A stretch of DNA of 64,000 bases from Tolypothrix bouteillei VB521301. GTDB taxonomy: Bacteria > Cyanobacteriota > Cyanobacteriia > Cyanobacteriales > Nostocaceae. Location of the stretch: positions 7,973,123 to 8,037,122 of the forward strand of contig NZ_JHEG04000001.1 in NCBI RefSeq assembly GCF_000760695.4, read 5' to 3'. Below the pieces are notes generated by a model that was given only the letters and a program-made list of their open reading frames with translations, had not been told where the DNA came from and made no database searches. The position numbers were made by a program, and so were the translations under genes. Positions within the stretch are counted from its first letter, which is position 1; each line of letters starts with the position of its first letter. Shown one piece after another: positions 8,316-16,932 of the stretch.

Positions 8316-9416
8316 CTACACCCTCATTCTCTGCAATTTGCGCCAAGCCAAAAAGAAGAACAACCCAGACAGCATACCTAACGCCAATACCTGAGACCAA
8401 ATACCCAACCAACCTACACCACGCGCATAAGCATCGCGACTTAACTCGATGTAATACCGAGCCGGGATAATGTTAGAAATCCAGCGAATGCTAGCGGGGA
8501 TATTGGCTATAGGATAAATAAACCCAGACAACTGAAGTGAAAGTAAAAATGCAGTAAAAGCAACTGCTTGAATAGCAGCACTCTGAACTTTGGTATTGCT
8601 CCCCACAAAAATCCCCCAAAAAACACCACAAGCAATGTAAAGCATCGAACTGAAAATCATCGGTGTCGGATCGCCCACAAACCACAATCCAAAGAACAGC
8701 CATGCTTCCACATTGACAAACAACACCTCCGCCATACCCACCAGCCAGAATGCTGCAGCCTTCCCAAACAAATATTCCGTACCTGTCAAGCTAGAAGCGT
8801 AAACTTGCAGAATAGTCCCCTGTTCGTATTCCTTCGCCGTTGCCAAAGCAGCAAGCAATGGAGGAAACAGAGTCACGGTAATTGCGATCGCCCCAGGACC
8901 GATATATCTCAAACTATCAAGACCCGGATTATACCACAAGCGAAACTGAAGATTCACCAGAGGTTCTCGACTTCCCCGGAGATTCTCCATAAAAGCATTA
9001 GTCGTAGCTTTAGTATAACCCCTAACAATATTCGCCGTATTAGCATCAGTACCATCCACTAAAATCTGCACCTCAGCCCCGCCCCCATTTCGCTGCAAAT
9101 CCCGAGCAAACTTTGGAGGAACAATCAAACCAGCAGCAACTTTACCCCCATCCAACAACCGAGTGACATTCACCTCCGGACCAGAAGCAACAATATTAAA
9201 CTTATTTGTGCGCTCAAAAGTCGCAATATACTCCCGACTGCTAGGAGTTCTATCCAAATCTTGAATTGCAAAATTAATCTTATTTACCTCCAACGATACC
9301 GCAAAGCCAAACAACAGCAGCAGCATCAAAGGCAACAAAAGAGCCAAAGTCAAAGTCAGGCGATCGCGTCCCAACTGCGATAATTCTTTTATAGTTTGAG
9401 CAAAAATGCGTTTCAT
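8316..9416 (-). CDS. ABC-2 type permease (YbhS-like), first of two
   Basis: A 366-aa inner-membrane protein with the same plan as the next gene: first membrane helix at about residues 20-42 (LTLALLLPLMLLLLFGFAV), a periplasmic domain rich in D/N (DGTDANTANIV at about 117-127), then helices from about 175 to the end. The motif AKEYEQGTILQVYASSL sits before the C-terminal helices. It lies 167 nt after the ATPase stop, a gap filled by STRR repeats, so coupling is looser there. It probably pairs with the 7167-8303 permease as a heterodimeric transmembrane domain. Confidence 0.9.
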   Translation of the reverse strand: MKRIFAQTIKELSQLGRDRLTLTLALLLPLMLLLLFGFAVSLEVNKINFAIQDLDRTPSSREYIATFERTNKFNIVASGPEVNVTRLLDGGKVAAGLIVPPKFARDLQRNGGGAEVQILVDGTDANTANIVRGYTKATTNAFMENLRGSREPLVNLQFRLWYNPGLDSLRYIGPGAIAITVTLFPPLLAALATAKEYEQGTILQVYASSLTGTEYLFGKAAAFWLVGMAEVLFVNVEAWLFFGLWFVGDPTPMIFSSMLYIACGVFWGIFVGSNTKVQSAAIQAVAFTAFLLSLQLSGFIYPIANIPASIRWISNIIPARYYIELSRDAYARGVGWLGIWSQVLALGMLSGLFFFLAWRKLQRMRV

Positions 9417-9431
9417 AGTTAGACATGATTT

Positions 9432-9496
9432 ATAATGGCTAATGGCTAATAGCTAATTGCTAATTGCTAATGGTCAAAAGGCAATTAGCTATTAGC
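9432..9496. repeat. Heptad STRR repeat
   Basis: Degenerate 7-bp units of the form TAATNGC (for example TAATGGC twice, TAATAGC, TAATTGC twice), then the complementary-type CAATTAGCTATTAG. They fill the gap between the ATPase and permease genes of the exporter operon. The same TAATGGC unit occurs after atpD. Confidence 0.85.
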
Positions 9497-9583
9497 CGTC
9501 TTCACTCTTATTCTTATATTTCATTTAGGACTGCTATAAGAGTTCAATGAACCAAACCCAACAATAACGGTTCAATGTTAGAT

Positions 9584-11506
9584 TCAACTCACCACACCAA
9601 TAAACACATCTTCCAAAGAAAACTCAATTTCTCTGTAGTTTTGCACTTTGACCCCAGCCTCTTGCAGCCAAGACTGAACTTGAGGGATCTGCAAGCGCGG
9701 TTCATCCAACACCGTATGCAAGCGCGAGCCGAAAATTGAGACTGAAGAACGTTTTAACTTTTGCTTCAACAAATCCGATGCTGTCTGCAAGGGTTCGCAC
9801 TCCCATTCCACCAATCGCCCTGGTTGTTCCTGCTTGACTTGGCGTGGAGTTCCCTGTGCTACGAGTTCTCCTGCAACCATAAAACCCAAACGGTGACATT
9901 GTTCGGCTTCTTCTAAATAGTGAGTTGTAACCAATATTGCCATTCCTTCTCTCGCAAACTGGTTAATCCAACGCCAAAATTCTCTTCTTGCTAGGGGGTC
10001 AACGCCAGAGGTTGGCTCATCCAAAAACAAAACCTTTGGTTCGTGCATCACTGCTGCACCAAAAGCAACTCTCTGTTTCCAACCTCCGGGTAAATCGCGA
10101 GTTAGCTTTTCCTCTTGACCTACAAGGTCGCTGATTTGCAATACCCAATTTTTCTTGGCTTGTCGATAGCGGCGGGGAACACCATAAACACCACAATAAA
10201 ATTCTAAATTTTGTCCAATAGTCAAATCATCATATAGCGTAAATTTTTGTGACATATAGCCAATTTTTTGCCGCACTGTTGTACTGCGTAATTGACCGAT
10301 TTCTCCTGCTAAAGAAACTTTTCCAGAACTCGCAGGCAAGAAACCGCACAGCATTTTGATAACTGTTGTTTTCCCAGCACCATTTGCTCCTAAAAGACCA
10401 AAAACTTCACCGTATTTAATATTTAAATTGATATTTTTAACCGCGTGAAAATTACCAAAAACTTTATTTAAATCTTGTGCGCCAATGGCTGTTCCAGAAG
10501 ACATTTCCTGGTGGAATATGCGAGGGAAATTGCTAGCAGGAACGCTCCCTTTTTGTTCCCGCAATCGAGCGACAAAAGTATTCTCAAGCGTCGGGGTATC
10601 AACAACAAAGTTTTCCCCCAGAATCTCTTCTCTTTCTAAAATAGACTGAATTCTCTGTTTGGTTTCTCCCGGTTCTGCTGTCAGCACATCCAAGCGATCG
10701 CCAAAACGCTGCACGTCAGAAATCATTCCTTGCAACTCAGGATTTTGACTCAGGATCTCGGCTGCTTTATCAAGTTCCGACACTGGCAAATACACTTCTA
10801 ACCGTTTCATCCCCAAGCTAGCCTTAACGCGAGAAGGTGTATCGCACTGTTGAATTTTACCCTCATACATCAAAGCAATCCGCGAACAGCGTTCGGCTTC
10901 ATCAAGGTAAGGAGTTGCAACAACCGTCGTCATCCCTTCCATTACAGCCAGTTCTGCAATAATGTCCCAAAATTCCCGTCGCGACACGGGATCGACACCT
11001 GTTGTCGGTTCATCTAGCAACAAAATTTTGGGTTGGTGAATCAGCGCACAGCACAAAGCCAGTTTTTGTTTCATCCCTCCGGAAAGGCGTCCGGCGAGAC
11101 GATCTTTAAACTGGGCTAAATCCAGTAATTTGAGATAGCGATCGCTGCGGGTTTTTAATACGGCTTCACTGACTTCACGCAAACCTGCTGCATAACGTAT
11201 GTTTTCCCAAATGCTCATGTCTTGGTATAAACTAAAGCGTTGGGTGAGATAGCCCATTTGCAAGCGCACATCCCACGGCTTGGAATTGAAGACTTCTACA
11301 ATACCGCTTGTTTGCTCCATGACTCCAGAGAGAATCTGGAATGTAGTGGTTTTCCCCGCTCCATCGGGTCCTATGAGCCCAAAAATTTCGCTTTGATAAA
11401 TGTCTAAGTTTATACCTGCTACTGCTTCTATGTGCTTGTTGTAGCAGTGGCGTAAATCCCGAATGGAGATGACAGGGGTGTTTGTTGGTTGAGTGGGATC
11501 TTTCAT
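9584..11506 (-). CDS. Double ABC ATPase (YbhF-like) of the exporter
   Basis: A 640-aa protein with two complete nucleotide-binding domains in one chain. Domain 1 has Walker A GPDGAGKTT (about 43-51), signature LSGGMKQ (about 142) and Walker B ILLLDEPTTGVD (about 161-172). Domain 2 has Walker A GANGAGKTT (about 368), signature LPGGWKQ and Walker B VLFLDEPTSGVD. The switch (H-loop) His is present in domain 2 (TTHYLEEAE) but replaced in domain 1 (ATPYLDEAE), so the two sites are probably unequal. The gene start overlaps the HlyD gene's stop by 4 nt (ATGA), indicating translational coupling. It powers export through the two ABC-2 permeases encoded next. Confidence 0.93.
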   Translation of the reverse strand: MKDPTQPTNTPVISIRDLRHCYNKHIEAVAGINLDIYQSEIFGLIGPDGAGKTTTFQILSGVMEQTSGIVEVFNSKPWDVRLQMGYLTQRFSLYQDMSIWENIRYAAGLREVSEAVLKTRSDRYLKLLDLAQFKDRLAGRLSGGMKQKLALCCALIHQPKILLLDEPTTGVDPVSRREFWDIIAELAVMEGMTTVVATPYLDEAERCSRIALMYEGKIQQCDTPSRVKASLGMKRLEVYLPVSELDKAAEILSQNPELQGMISDVQRFGDRLDVLTAEPGETKQRIQSILEREEILGENFVVDTPTLENTFVARLREQKGSVPASNFPRIFHQEMSSGTAIGAQDLNKVFGNFHAVKNINLNIKYGEVFGLLGANGAGKTTVIKMLCGFLPASSGKVSLAGEIGQLRSTTVRQKIGYMSQKFTLYDDLTIGQNLEFYCGVYGVPRRYRQAKKNWVLQISDLVGQEEKLTRDLPGGWKQRVAFGAAVMHEPKVLFLDEPTSGVDPLARREFWRWINQFAREGMAILVTTHYLEEAEQCHRLGFMVAGELVAQGTPRQVKQEQPGRLVEWECEPLQTASDLLKQKLKRSSVSIFGSRLHTVLDEPRLQIPQVQSWLQEAGVKVQNYREIEFSLEDVFIGVVS

Positions 11507-12783
11507 CTCCCTTGTCCCCCTTGTCCCTCCAAAATCCTCCCATCAGCTGGCATTCCCGGTTTTGCCAGTCCTTGGGAATTTTTAAGGGTAAGTTCTACTC
11601 CAAAGACTTGTGTAACTCTGTCTTTTTTAAAGTAAATATTTTCTGGTGTGAAGCTGGCTTTGGGATCTATGCGGGTGACTGTTGCTTTCAACGGTTGCTT
11701 GGGATATGTATCTAAATAAACCAGGCTGGGCTGACCTATTTTAACTTTTCCTATTTCTCCTTCAGGTATAAAGCCACGCAGGTAAAGATTATCTAGATTG
11801 ACTATTGTCACGAGTGGCGCGCCGGCTGCAACAACTTCGCCTGCTTCTACCGAACGAGTAATGACGCTACCTGCTAGGGGGCTGTTGATTTTTAAGTAGT
11901 TTAAGTTTGCTTGCACTTGTGCTTGTGTGGCTTGAGCATCTTTGACTTCTTGTTGGGCTACGGCAATATCTGTACGGGCTTGGAAAATTTGTTTTTCTAT
12001 TTGTAATGCAGCAGCCGCTCGTATCGGCGTGTTGCGAAGTGTTGCTTGGGCTTGGGTAAGGGTTCCTTGGGCTGACTGTACTTGTTGTCTGGCTGTGGCG
12101 ACTCGGGCTCGGGCTACATTGAGAGCAGCATTGTCTTCATCTTTGCTCTGGGCTGAGACAGCGCCTTGACCGTATAAATAACTGGTTCTTTGTTGTTTTA
12201 CCCGCGATAGTTCTAAATTCGCTTGGGCTTCTACAAGTTGCGATCGCGCTGCGGCTAGTGCGTTTTCTGCCTGTTCGACTCGACCCTGGCTTTCTTGTTT
12301 TGCTTGTTGTGTCGTAAGATTGGCTTGCTGGAGTTGGGCTTCCAAGACAGGTAATTGCTGGCGGGCTCTTTCTAGCCGTTCTTGTGCTGCACGAACGCGG
12401 GCTGCTGCTCCTTGAATTTGAGCGGTGAGTTCTGAATCATCGATTTGTACTAACAATTGACCGGGCTTAACAAAATCTCCTTCTCTCACCGCTACACTCG
12501 CAATTCGACCCCCTATTTTTGCTGATATATCTGTTTCATAACCCTCTATCCGCCCGCTTAAAAATAGACCTTCAGGTTCCGGTTGATAAATAAAAGTCCG
12601 ATAAACCGTGTATCCCGCACCTGCAATCAGTGCGATCGCTCCTAATATCAAGACTGGTTTGGGAATATGCCGTCGGGGTTTTTGTGGAGAAGGTTGTGGT
12701 TGAGAAACTTGTATCTTATCTTCTACAGGGCTGACATTGGTGTCGCGATCGTCATGAATGGGTTCCGTTGGTGTTTGCGTCAT
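11503..12783 (-). CDS. HlyD-family membrane fusion (periplasmic adaptor) protein, YbhG-like
   Basis: A 426-aa protein with a proline-rich cytoplasmic N-terminus, one membrane helix at about residues 44-64 (PVLILGAIALIAGAGYTVYR), then a biotinyl-lipoyl half (SAKIGGRIASVAVREGDFVKPGQ at about 90-112). A long Ala/Gln-rich coiled-coil hairpin runs from about 120 to 290. The second lipoyl half is NSPLAGSVITRSVEAGEVVAAG, with a C-terminal beta domain after it. A good ribosome site (GAGGAAG, 5 nt before ATG) sets the start. Family knowledge: the adaptor links the inner-membrane ABC transporter to an outer-membrane channel; no TolC-like gene is in the window. Confidence 0.93.
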   Translation of the reverse strand: MTQTPTEPIHDDRDTNVSPVEDKIQVSQPQPSPQKPRRHIPKPVLILGAIALIAGAGYTVYRTFIYQPEPEGLFLSGRIEGYETDISAKIGGRIASVAVREGDFVKPGQLLVQIDDSELTAQIQGAAARVRAAQERLERARQQLPVLEAQLQQANLTTQQAKQESQGRVEQAENALAAARSQLVEAQANLELSRVKQQRTSYLYGQGAVSAQSKDEDNAALNVARARVATARQQVQSAQGTLTQAQATLRNTPIRAAAALQIEKQIFQARTDIAVAQQEVKDAQATQAQVQANLNYLKINSPLAGSVITRSVEAGEVVAAGAPLVTIVNLDNLYLRGFIPEGEIGKVKIGQPSLVYLDTYPKQPLKATVTRIDPKASFTPENIYFKKDRVTQVFGVELTLKNSQGLAKPGMPADGRILEGQGGQGR

Positions 12784-12838
12784 AAAAACTTCCTCATATT
12801 TAAGACTTCAGCAGTAGAGTGGGTATTGCACAGCTTAC

Positions 12839-12858
12839 TTGATTGACCGATTAATCAA
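12839..12858. promoter_or_regulatory. Putative TetR operator O2, upstream of the exporter genes
   Basis: TTGATTGA (12839-12846), 4-nt spacer, TTAATCAA (12851-12858): the same 8-4-8 layout as the site at the TetR gene start, with one mismatch. It lies in the 93-nt gap between the TetR stop and the HlyD start, where an exporter promoter would be expected. Confidence 0.75.
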
Positions 12859-12875
12859 TATTGCGCTAAAAAAAT

Positions 12876-13556
12876 TTATCTTGAAAAATGGGTGCTGTAG
12901 TTTCCGTTCGCGCCTGCTGTAGAGGGCGGTGTTTCAGGAGTTGCAAGCATGCCTTGCAAAAAGACCTCAACAGCCGTCGTCACCATAGTATCCAAGCTAA
13001 TTTGCCGAGCATCGGGCTGTAGAAAAACCTCACGCGTAATGATATAGGCAAGAAACGAACCAACAAAACAACGGGCTGCTGCTGCTGAGTCCATTGGTTT
13101 GAAAACTCCCGCAGCCATTTGCTTGTCCAAGTAGCGAGTCAAAAAAGAGATGGAACGACTCGGTCCTATTTTGTTAATCATCTCAGCAACAGCAGGATGG
13201 CGAAACGCTTCTGAAAATAGCAATTTCATCATCGCTATAGACGTTGGATTATCCAAGACTGTCAGAAAAGCCTTAGCAAAGATGGTCAGCACAACCTTAG
13301 GAGGTTTGCTCATCATCTCTTCCTCGTTGTGAATTAGCAATTGCAGCACTGGTAGACGTTGTTCCACCACTTGCCGAAACAAATCAGCTTTATCCTTAAA
13401 GTAGTGGTATATCAAACCGGGCGAGCCAATTCCAGCCGCAGCAGCAATATCTTTATTGGTCGCCTTCTCAAAGCCCTTGTGGGAAAAGACTTGCAAAGCA
13501 CCATCAATAATTTGCTGTCGCCGACCTTCAAAGTCTTGTTCGACACGTGGAGGCAT
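12876..13556 (-). CDS. TetR/AcrR family repressor (CecR/YbiH-like)
   Basis: A 226-aa protein when started at ATG 13556. A TTG eight codons further up would lie inside the operator palindrome, so I reject it. The N-terminal helix-turn-helix spans about residues 10-55: RRQQIIDGALQVFSHKGFEKATNKDIAAAAGIGSPGLIYHYF region, with the recognition helix around GIGSPGLIYHYFKDK. The rest is a helical ligand-binding and dimerisation domain. It is the first gene of the minus-strand unit that encodes the exporter, the same order as cecR-ybhGFSR in enterobacteria. Inferred role: represses itself and the exporter through the two 8-4-8 palindromes until a ligand binds. Confidence 0.92.
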   Translation of the reverse strand: MPPRVEQDFEGRRQQIIDGALQVFSHKGFEKATNKDIAAAAGIGSPGLIYHYFKDKADLFRQVVEQRLPVLQLLIHNEEEMMSKPPKVVLTIFAKAFLTVLDNPTSIAMMKLLFSEAFRHPAVAEMINKIGPSRSISFLTRYLDKQMAAGVFKPMDSAAAARCFVGSFLAYIITREVFLQPDARQISLDTMVTTAVEVFLQGMLATPETPPSTAGANGNYSTHFSR

Positions 13557-13564
13557 AACTACAA

Positions 13565-13584
13565 TTGATTGATTAGTCAATCAA
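13565..13584. promoter_or_regulatory. Putative TetR operator O1, at the TetR gene start
   Basis: A perfect palindrome TTGATTGA-TTAG-TCAATCAA ending 8 nt before the chosen TetR start codon, so a bound dimer would cover the ribosome-binding region and core promoter. A near-identical site exists at 12839-12858. Confidence 0.8.
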
Positions 13585-13677
13585 ACACTAACACATCTCA
13601 ATCACGAAGATAAAAAAGTCAATTTTTCTTAATACCCATGTCTTTATCAATACCTTTGCCAATTTCTCAAAAGCCCT

Positions 13678-14100
13678 ACAGACTGGAAGTCTGTGGCTAT
13701 ACAAACAAAGCCCACCTGCGTGGGCTAAAACCTAAAGCCCACGCAGGTGGGCTGCAAAGAGCAGTGCGTTGCGGAGAGCAGCACGTTGCAAAGAGCAGCG
13801 CCGTTCCCAGAGAAGTTGCGGCTTGGGGGAAACCCCCAAGCCGCAAACTTCGGAGGGTTCCCCCCCTTGAGGCGACTGCTCTGGGTTCCCCCGTTGAAGT
13901 GACTGCTCTGGGTTCGCCCCAACCCCACTTCGTGGGGACCCCAAAGCCCACGCAGGTGGGCTTTGTTTGTATAGCCGAGGCAGCGCGTTGCGGTGAATCC
14001 AGAGAAAGTAGGAGGGTTTCCCGCGCCCTGGGGACTGGTGAACCCGGAGGGGGGAACCCCCGTTGTAGCGCTTGCCGTCCACTCTTCTAGAGTGAGGGCG
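13678..14100. repeat. Dense patch of nested palindromic repeats (R1 and relatives)
   Basis: The 600-bp gap between the TetR and histidine kinase genes. A full R1 unit (stem ACAGACT/AGTCTGT at 13678-13694, core 13695-13712, stem AGCCCAC/GTGGGCT 13709-13726) opens the patch. A second AGCCCAC/GTGGGCT stem with an inverted core lies at 13945-13976. Between and after them are further GC-rich hairpins (about 13822-13846, CCCCA/TGGGG near 13923-13938, and about 14038-14062). Open frames crossing this patch have repeat-derived translations and are not genes. Confidence 0.8.
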
Positions 14101-14187
14101 TTTTGGCAAAGGTATTGTTTGTGAAACGAGTTTAACGTATAAAATTGCAGCAGCATCTGTATTGCTCTGCTACCGGAACTTGAAAAA

Positions 14188-16572
14188 ATGCCAAAAGCTA
14201 GGAGAAAGTTAGTATTAGACTATGGTGTAGCTGTATTAATCAGCTTGGTTGCATTAGCTCTCCGTTGGTTGTTACACCCACTTCTTGGGGACAACGCCCC
14301 TCTTCTAGGTCTGATTTTGGCAGTCACTGTAAGTTCTTGGTATGGGGGTTTTGGACCGGGTCTGCTAGCAACTGTCTTAAGTGCGCTTTTCGGTACATAT
14401 TTCTTTATTCTACCGACATTTACCCTAAAAGTAGTTGATTCGATCGGAGTGGTTCGTATATGTATCTTCTTAGCAGAGGGGGCGCTTATTAGTTGGTTAA
14501 ACGAGGAGTTAAGAGTTGCCAAGCACAAAGCTGAATTGACTGCACTCTCTTTACAGAAAAGTGAGGAACACAATCGGCTACTAATTGAAGGAGTCAAGGA
14601 TTATGCAATTTTCATGTTAGATCCCAACGGGCTGATTGTAAGTTGGAACTCTGGAGCAGAACGCATTAAAGGATATTGCTCGGGAGAAATTTTGGGGAAA
14701 CATTTTTCCATTTTCTATCCACCAGAAGAGATCGCACGCCAAAAACCCCAACAGGAATTGCAAATAGCGACAGCGGAAGGTCGGTATGAAGAAGAGGGTT
14801 TAAGACAACGAAAAGATGGCTCGTTCTTCTGGGCAAATGTTGTTATGACAGCATTACACGACGATTTGCAAAAGTTGCGGGGTTTTGTCAGCGTGACCCG
14901 AGACATAAGCGATCGCAAACAAGCAGAGGAACAGCTTCAAACTTCTCTCAAACAGTTATCTGATATCAAGTTTGCTCTAGATGAAGCCGCTATTTTAGCG
15001 GCGACCGATCGCCAAGGAAATATTACATATATAAATGATAAATTTTGCGAAATTTCCAAGTACTCTAGAGACGAACTGATCGGACAGAATCATCGCATTA
15101 TCAATTCTGGTTACCATCCCAAAGAATTTTTTCAAAACCTTTGGTCAACTATTTCTAGCGGTCGAGTGTGGCATGGAGAAATCAAAAATAAAGCTAAAGA
15201 TGGAACATTTTATTGGGTAGCAACTACAATTGTTCCATTTTTAAATAACGAAACGATCGAACAATATCTTGCCATTCGTTTTGATATCACCGAACGCAAG
15301 CAAGTCGAAGAAGCACTCCGCCGTTCTAGCGAACGATTGACAGGTTTATATGAAATTGACCGAGCTATTCTAGAAGCTAAATCTTCAGGAGATATTGTTC
15401 GAGAAGCACTCGTGCGAATGCAGCGTTTGGTACCCTGCAAGCGATCGCTGATTATTGTCTACAATTTTGAAAACAGCGAAGCTTACGCAATACCGGGAAG
15501 CGGTGCTGAGAATTTCCTTTCTCAACGAAGAGTTACCATACCGATTGACAACTTCATTTCTAATGAAGTTTTACAACAAGACATGACTCAGGGTGCAGAG
15601 TCCGTGACTGCAACAGGTCACGCTTCGCAGCAATTGTTAACTCCCCTTTTGGAAGAGAACGACACCTGCTTCAGAATACCTTTGCTTGTTGAAGGAGCGC
15701 TCGTTGGAGAACTCGCCCTGATTTTAAGTCAATCTACAGGATTAAACGCAGAGCATCAAGCAATTGCTTCTCAAGTCGCCAGACAGCTAGCGATCGCCTT
15801 GCAACAAGCCAATTTGCGAGAGCAACTGCAACACTATACCTTAGAACTAGAGGAACGCGTGACACAACGCACTTTGCAATTGCAGGAAGCTAATTCAGAA
15901 CTCGAAGCATTTGCTTATTCTGTTGCTCACGATTTACGCGCTCCTTTGCGAAGCCAGCAAGGATTTTCCGAAGCACTTTCAGAAGACTATGCCGATATTT
16001 TAGATGCCAACGGTCGCGATTATATCGATCGCATTATGGCTTCTACCAAACGAATGGACGACCTCATTAGAGATCTATTAGCTTACAGTCGTCTCAGCCG
16101 TACCGATCTGCAACTTGCTACACTCAACTTGTCATTTATAATGACAGAAATATTAACTCAACTAGAAGCAGAGATTCAAGAGCGACACGCTCAAGTCATC
16201 GTAGAAAAACCACTGCCATCAGTCATAGGTCATCGCACTACCTTAATTCAAGTCATCATTAATTTAATTTCCAATGGCATCAAATTCGTACCTCTTAACA
16301 GACAAGCCACAGTACGGGTCTGGGCTGAAGAACGCGAGCGGTGGGTTCGCTTGTGGATAGAAGATAACGGTATTGGCATTGCACCCGAACATCAAGAACG
16401 CATTTTTCGAGTTTTTGAAAGGTTACACGGTGTTGAGGTTTATCCAGGGACTGGTATTGGACTGGCGATCGTGCGTAAAGGTATAGAACGCATGGGAGGA
16501 CGAATTGGCATTGAGTCGGAGATAGATCGGGGCAGCCGATTTTGGGTAGAATTACTCTCTGCTAAGAAATAG
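14188..16572 (+). CDS. Membrane sensor histidine kinase (DUF4118-PAS-PAS-GAF-HisKA-HATPase)
   Basis: A 794-aa protein. Residues about 10-115 form a KdpD-like DUF4118 membrane bundle (includes WYGGFGPGLLATVLSALFG). A PAS domain at about 130-250 (DYAIFMLDPNGLIVSWNSGA, then a PAC end VTRDISDRK) is followed by a second PAS at about 262-385 (ending RFDITERK). A GAF domain covers about 395-540. HisKA has phospho-acceptor His581 (SVAHDLRAPLR). HATPase spans about 680-792 with N-box NLISNGIKF, DNGIGIAP and GTGIGLAIV. No bilin-attachment Cys was recognised, so it is not a classical phytochrome although the kinase part resembles that class. No response regulator gene is adjacent, so the partner and signal are unknown. 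Confidence 0.92.
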   Translation: MPKARRKLVLDYGVAVLISLVALALRWLLHPLLGDNAPLLGLILAVTVSSWYGGFGPGLLATVLSALFGTYFFILPTFTLKVVDSIGVVRICIFLAEGALISWLNEELRVAKHKAELTALSLQKSEEHNRLLIEGVKDYAIFMLDPNGLIVSWNSGAERIKGYCSGEILGKHFSIFYPPEEIARQKPQQELQIATAEGRYEEEGLRQRKDGSFFWANVVMTALHDDLQKLRGFVSVTRDISDRKQAEEQLQTSLKQLSDIKFALDEAAILAATDRQGNITYINDKFCEISKYSRDELIGQNHRIINSGYHPKEFFQNLWSTISSGRVWHGEIKNKAKDGTFYWVATTIVPFLNNETIEQYLAIRFDITERKQVEEALRRSSERLTGLYEIDRAILEAKSSGDIVREALVRMQRLVPCKRSLIIVYNFENSEAYAIPGSGAENFLSQRRVTIPIDNFISNEVLQQDMTQGAESVTATGHASQQLLTPLLEENDTCFRIPLLVEGALVGELALILSQSTGLNAEHQAIASQVARQLAIALQQANLREQLQHYTLELEERVTQRTLQLQEANSELEAFAYSVAHDLRAPLRSQQGFSEALSEDYADILDANGRDYIDRIMASTKRMDDLIRDLLAYSRLSRTDLQLATLNLSFIMTEILTQLEAEIQERHAQVIVEKPLPSVIGHRTTLIQVIINLISNGIKFVPLNRQATVRVWAEERERWVRLWIEDNGIGIAPEHQERIFRVFERLHGVEVYPGTGIGLAIVRKGIERMGGRIGIESEIDRGSRFWVELLSAKK

Positions 16573-16639
16573 GGACTGGGGACTGCTCTCGCTCCGGTGG
16601 CTCCGCCTCCGCTTTCATTCAACCTGAGTTCGATGAAGT

Positions 16640-16735
16640 CACCTCGAAGTTCACCCCTTTTTTAAGGGGGGTTAGGGGGGATCGAAACCCCAAGAATTCA
16701 CTATATAAGACTTGTGTACACCACTGCATCCTTAC
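16640..16735 (-). repeat. Partial R2 miniature repeat
   Basis: Reverse-oriented copy of the R2 repeat: the G-run hairpin (CCCC, T/A run, GGGG, then TTAGGGGGGATCGAAA) followed by ATATAAGACTTGTGTACACCACTGCA, the terminal sequence also seen at 27.4-28.0, 29.3, 38.0 and 51.4 kb. It fills most of the space between the kinase and the tnpB element. Confidence 0.75.
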
Positions 16736-16748
16736 CAAAAATCTGGGT

Positions 16749-16895
16749 TTAAAGCCCCGTCCTTCTAGGACGGCTTTTCTTCAATTTCCGAATTAACTCG
16801 CGAATCACATCGCTTTGAGTGCGATTTGTTTCTTTGCAATGCGCTACTAGTATCTCGTACTCTTCGTCTGAACACCGCACTGTTAATTTTTTCAT
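16749..16895 (-). CDS. Small ribbon-helix-helix (CopG/Arc-like) protein of the tnpB element
   Basis: A 48-aa protein started at ATG 16895; the open frame continues upstream but MKKLTVRCSDEEYE is the natural RHH start. It has the beta strand KKLTVRCS, then two helices (DEEYEILVAHCKETN and TQSDVIRELIRKLKK) and a basic tail. Its last codons and stop overlap the element's left-end hairpin. It is divergent from tnpB, with only 37 nt between start codons. Inferred role: DNA-binding regulator of the shared promoter or of element ends. Confidence 0.8.
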   Translation of the reverse strand: MKKLTVRCSDEEYEILVAHCKETNRTQSDVIRELIRKLKKSRPRRTGL

Positions 16896-16932
16896 GCCGT
16901 CATATTGCCGTCGATGGTGGTATAATAGTAGC
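16896..16932. promoter_or_regulatory. Shared RHH/tnpB divergent promoter with tandem GCCGTC sites
   Basis: A 37-nt gap. The tnpB -10 is TATAAT at 16921-16926, 6 nt before its ATG, so the transcript would be nearly leaderless. GCCGTC occurs twice as direct repeats (16896-16901 and 16907-16912), 11 bp apart, about one helical turn. That is the spacing expected for adjacent RHH dimers. No good -35 is visible. Confidence 0.6.

Noticed and set aside
13638..14156. Overlapping open frames of 125-150 codons on both strands
   Set aside because: Their translations are made of the palindromic repeat units (for example repeated AWGF and NPEQS-like strings); this is repeat DNA, not coding.
16819..16932. 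38-codon N-terminal extension of TnpB
   Set aside because: It is antisense to the RHH gene and family alignment begins at MKTLKFKLYEH.
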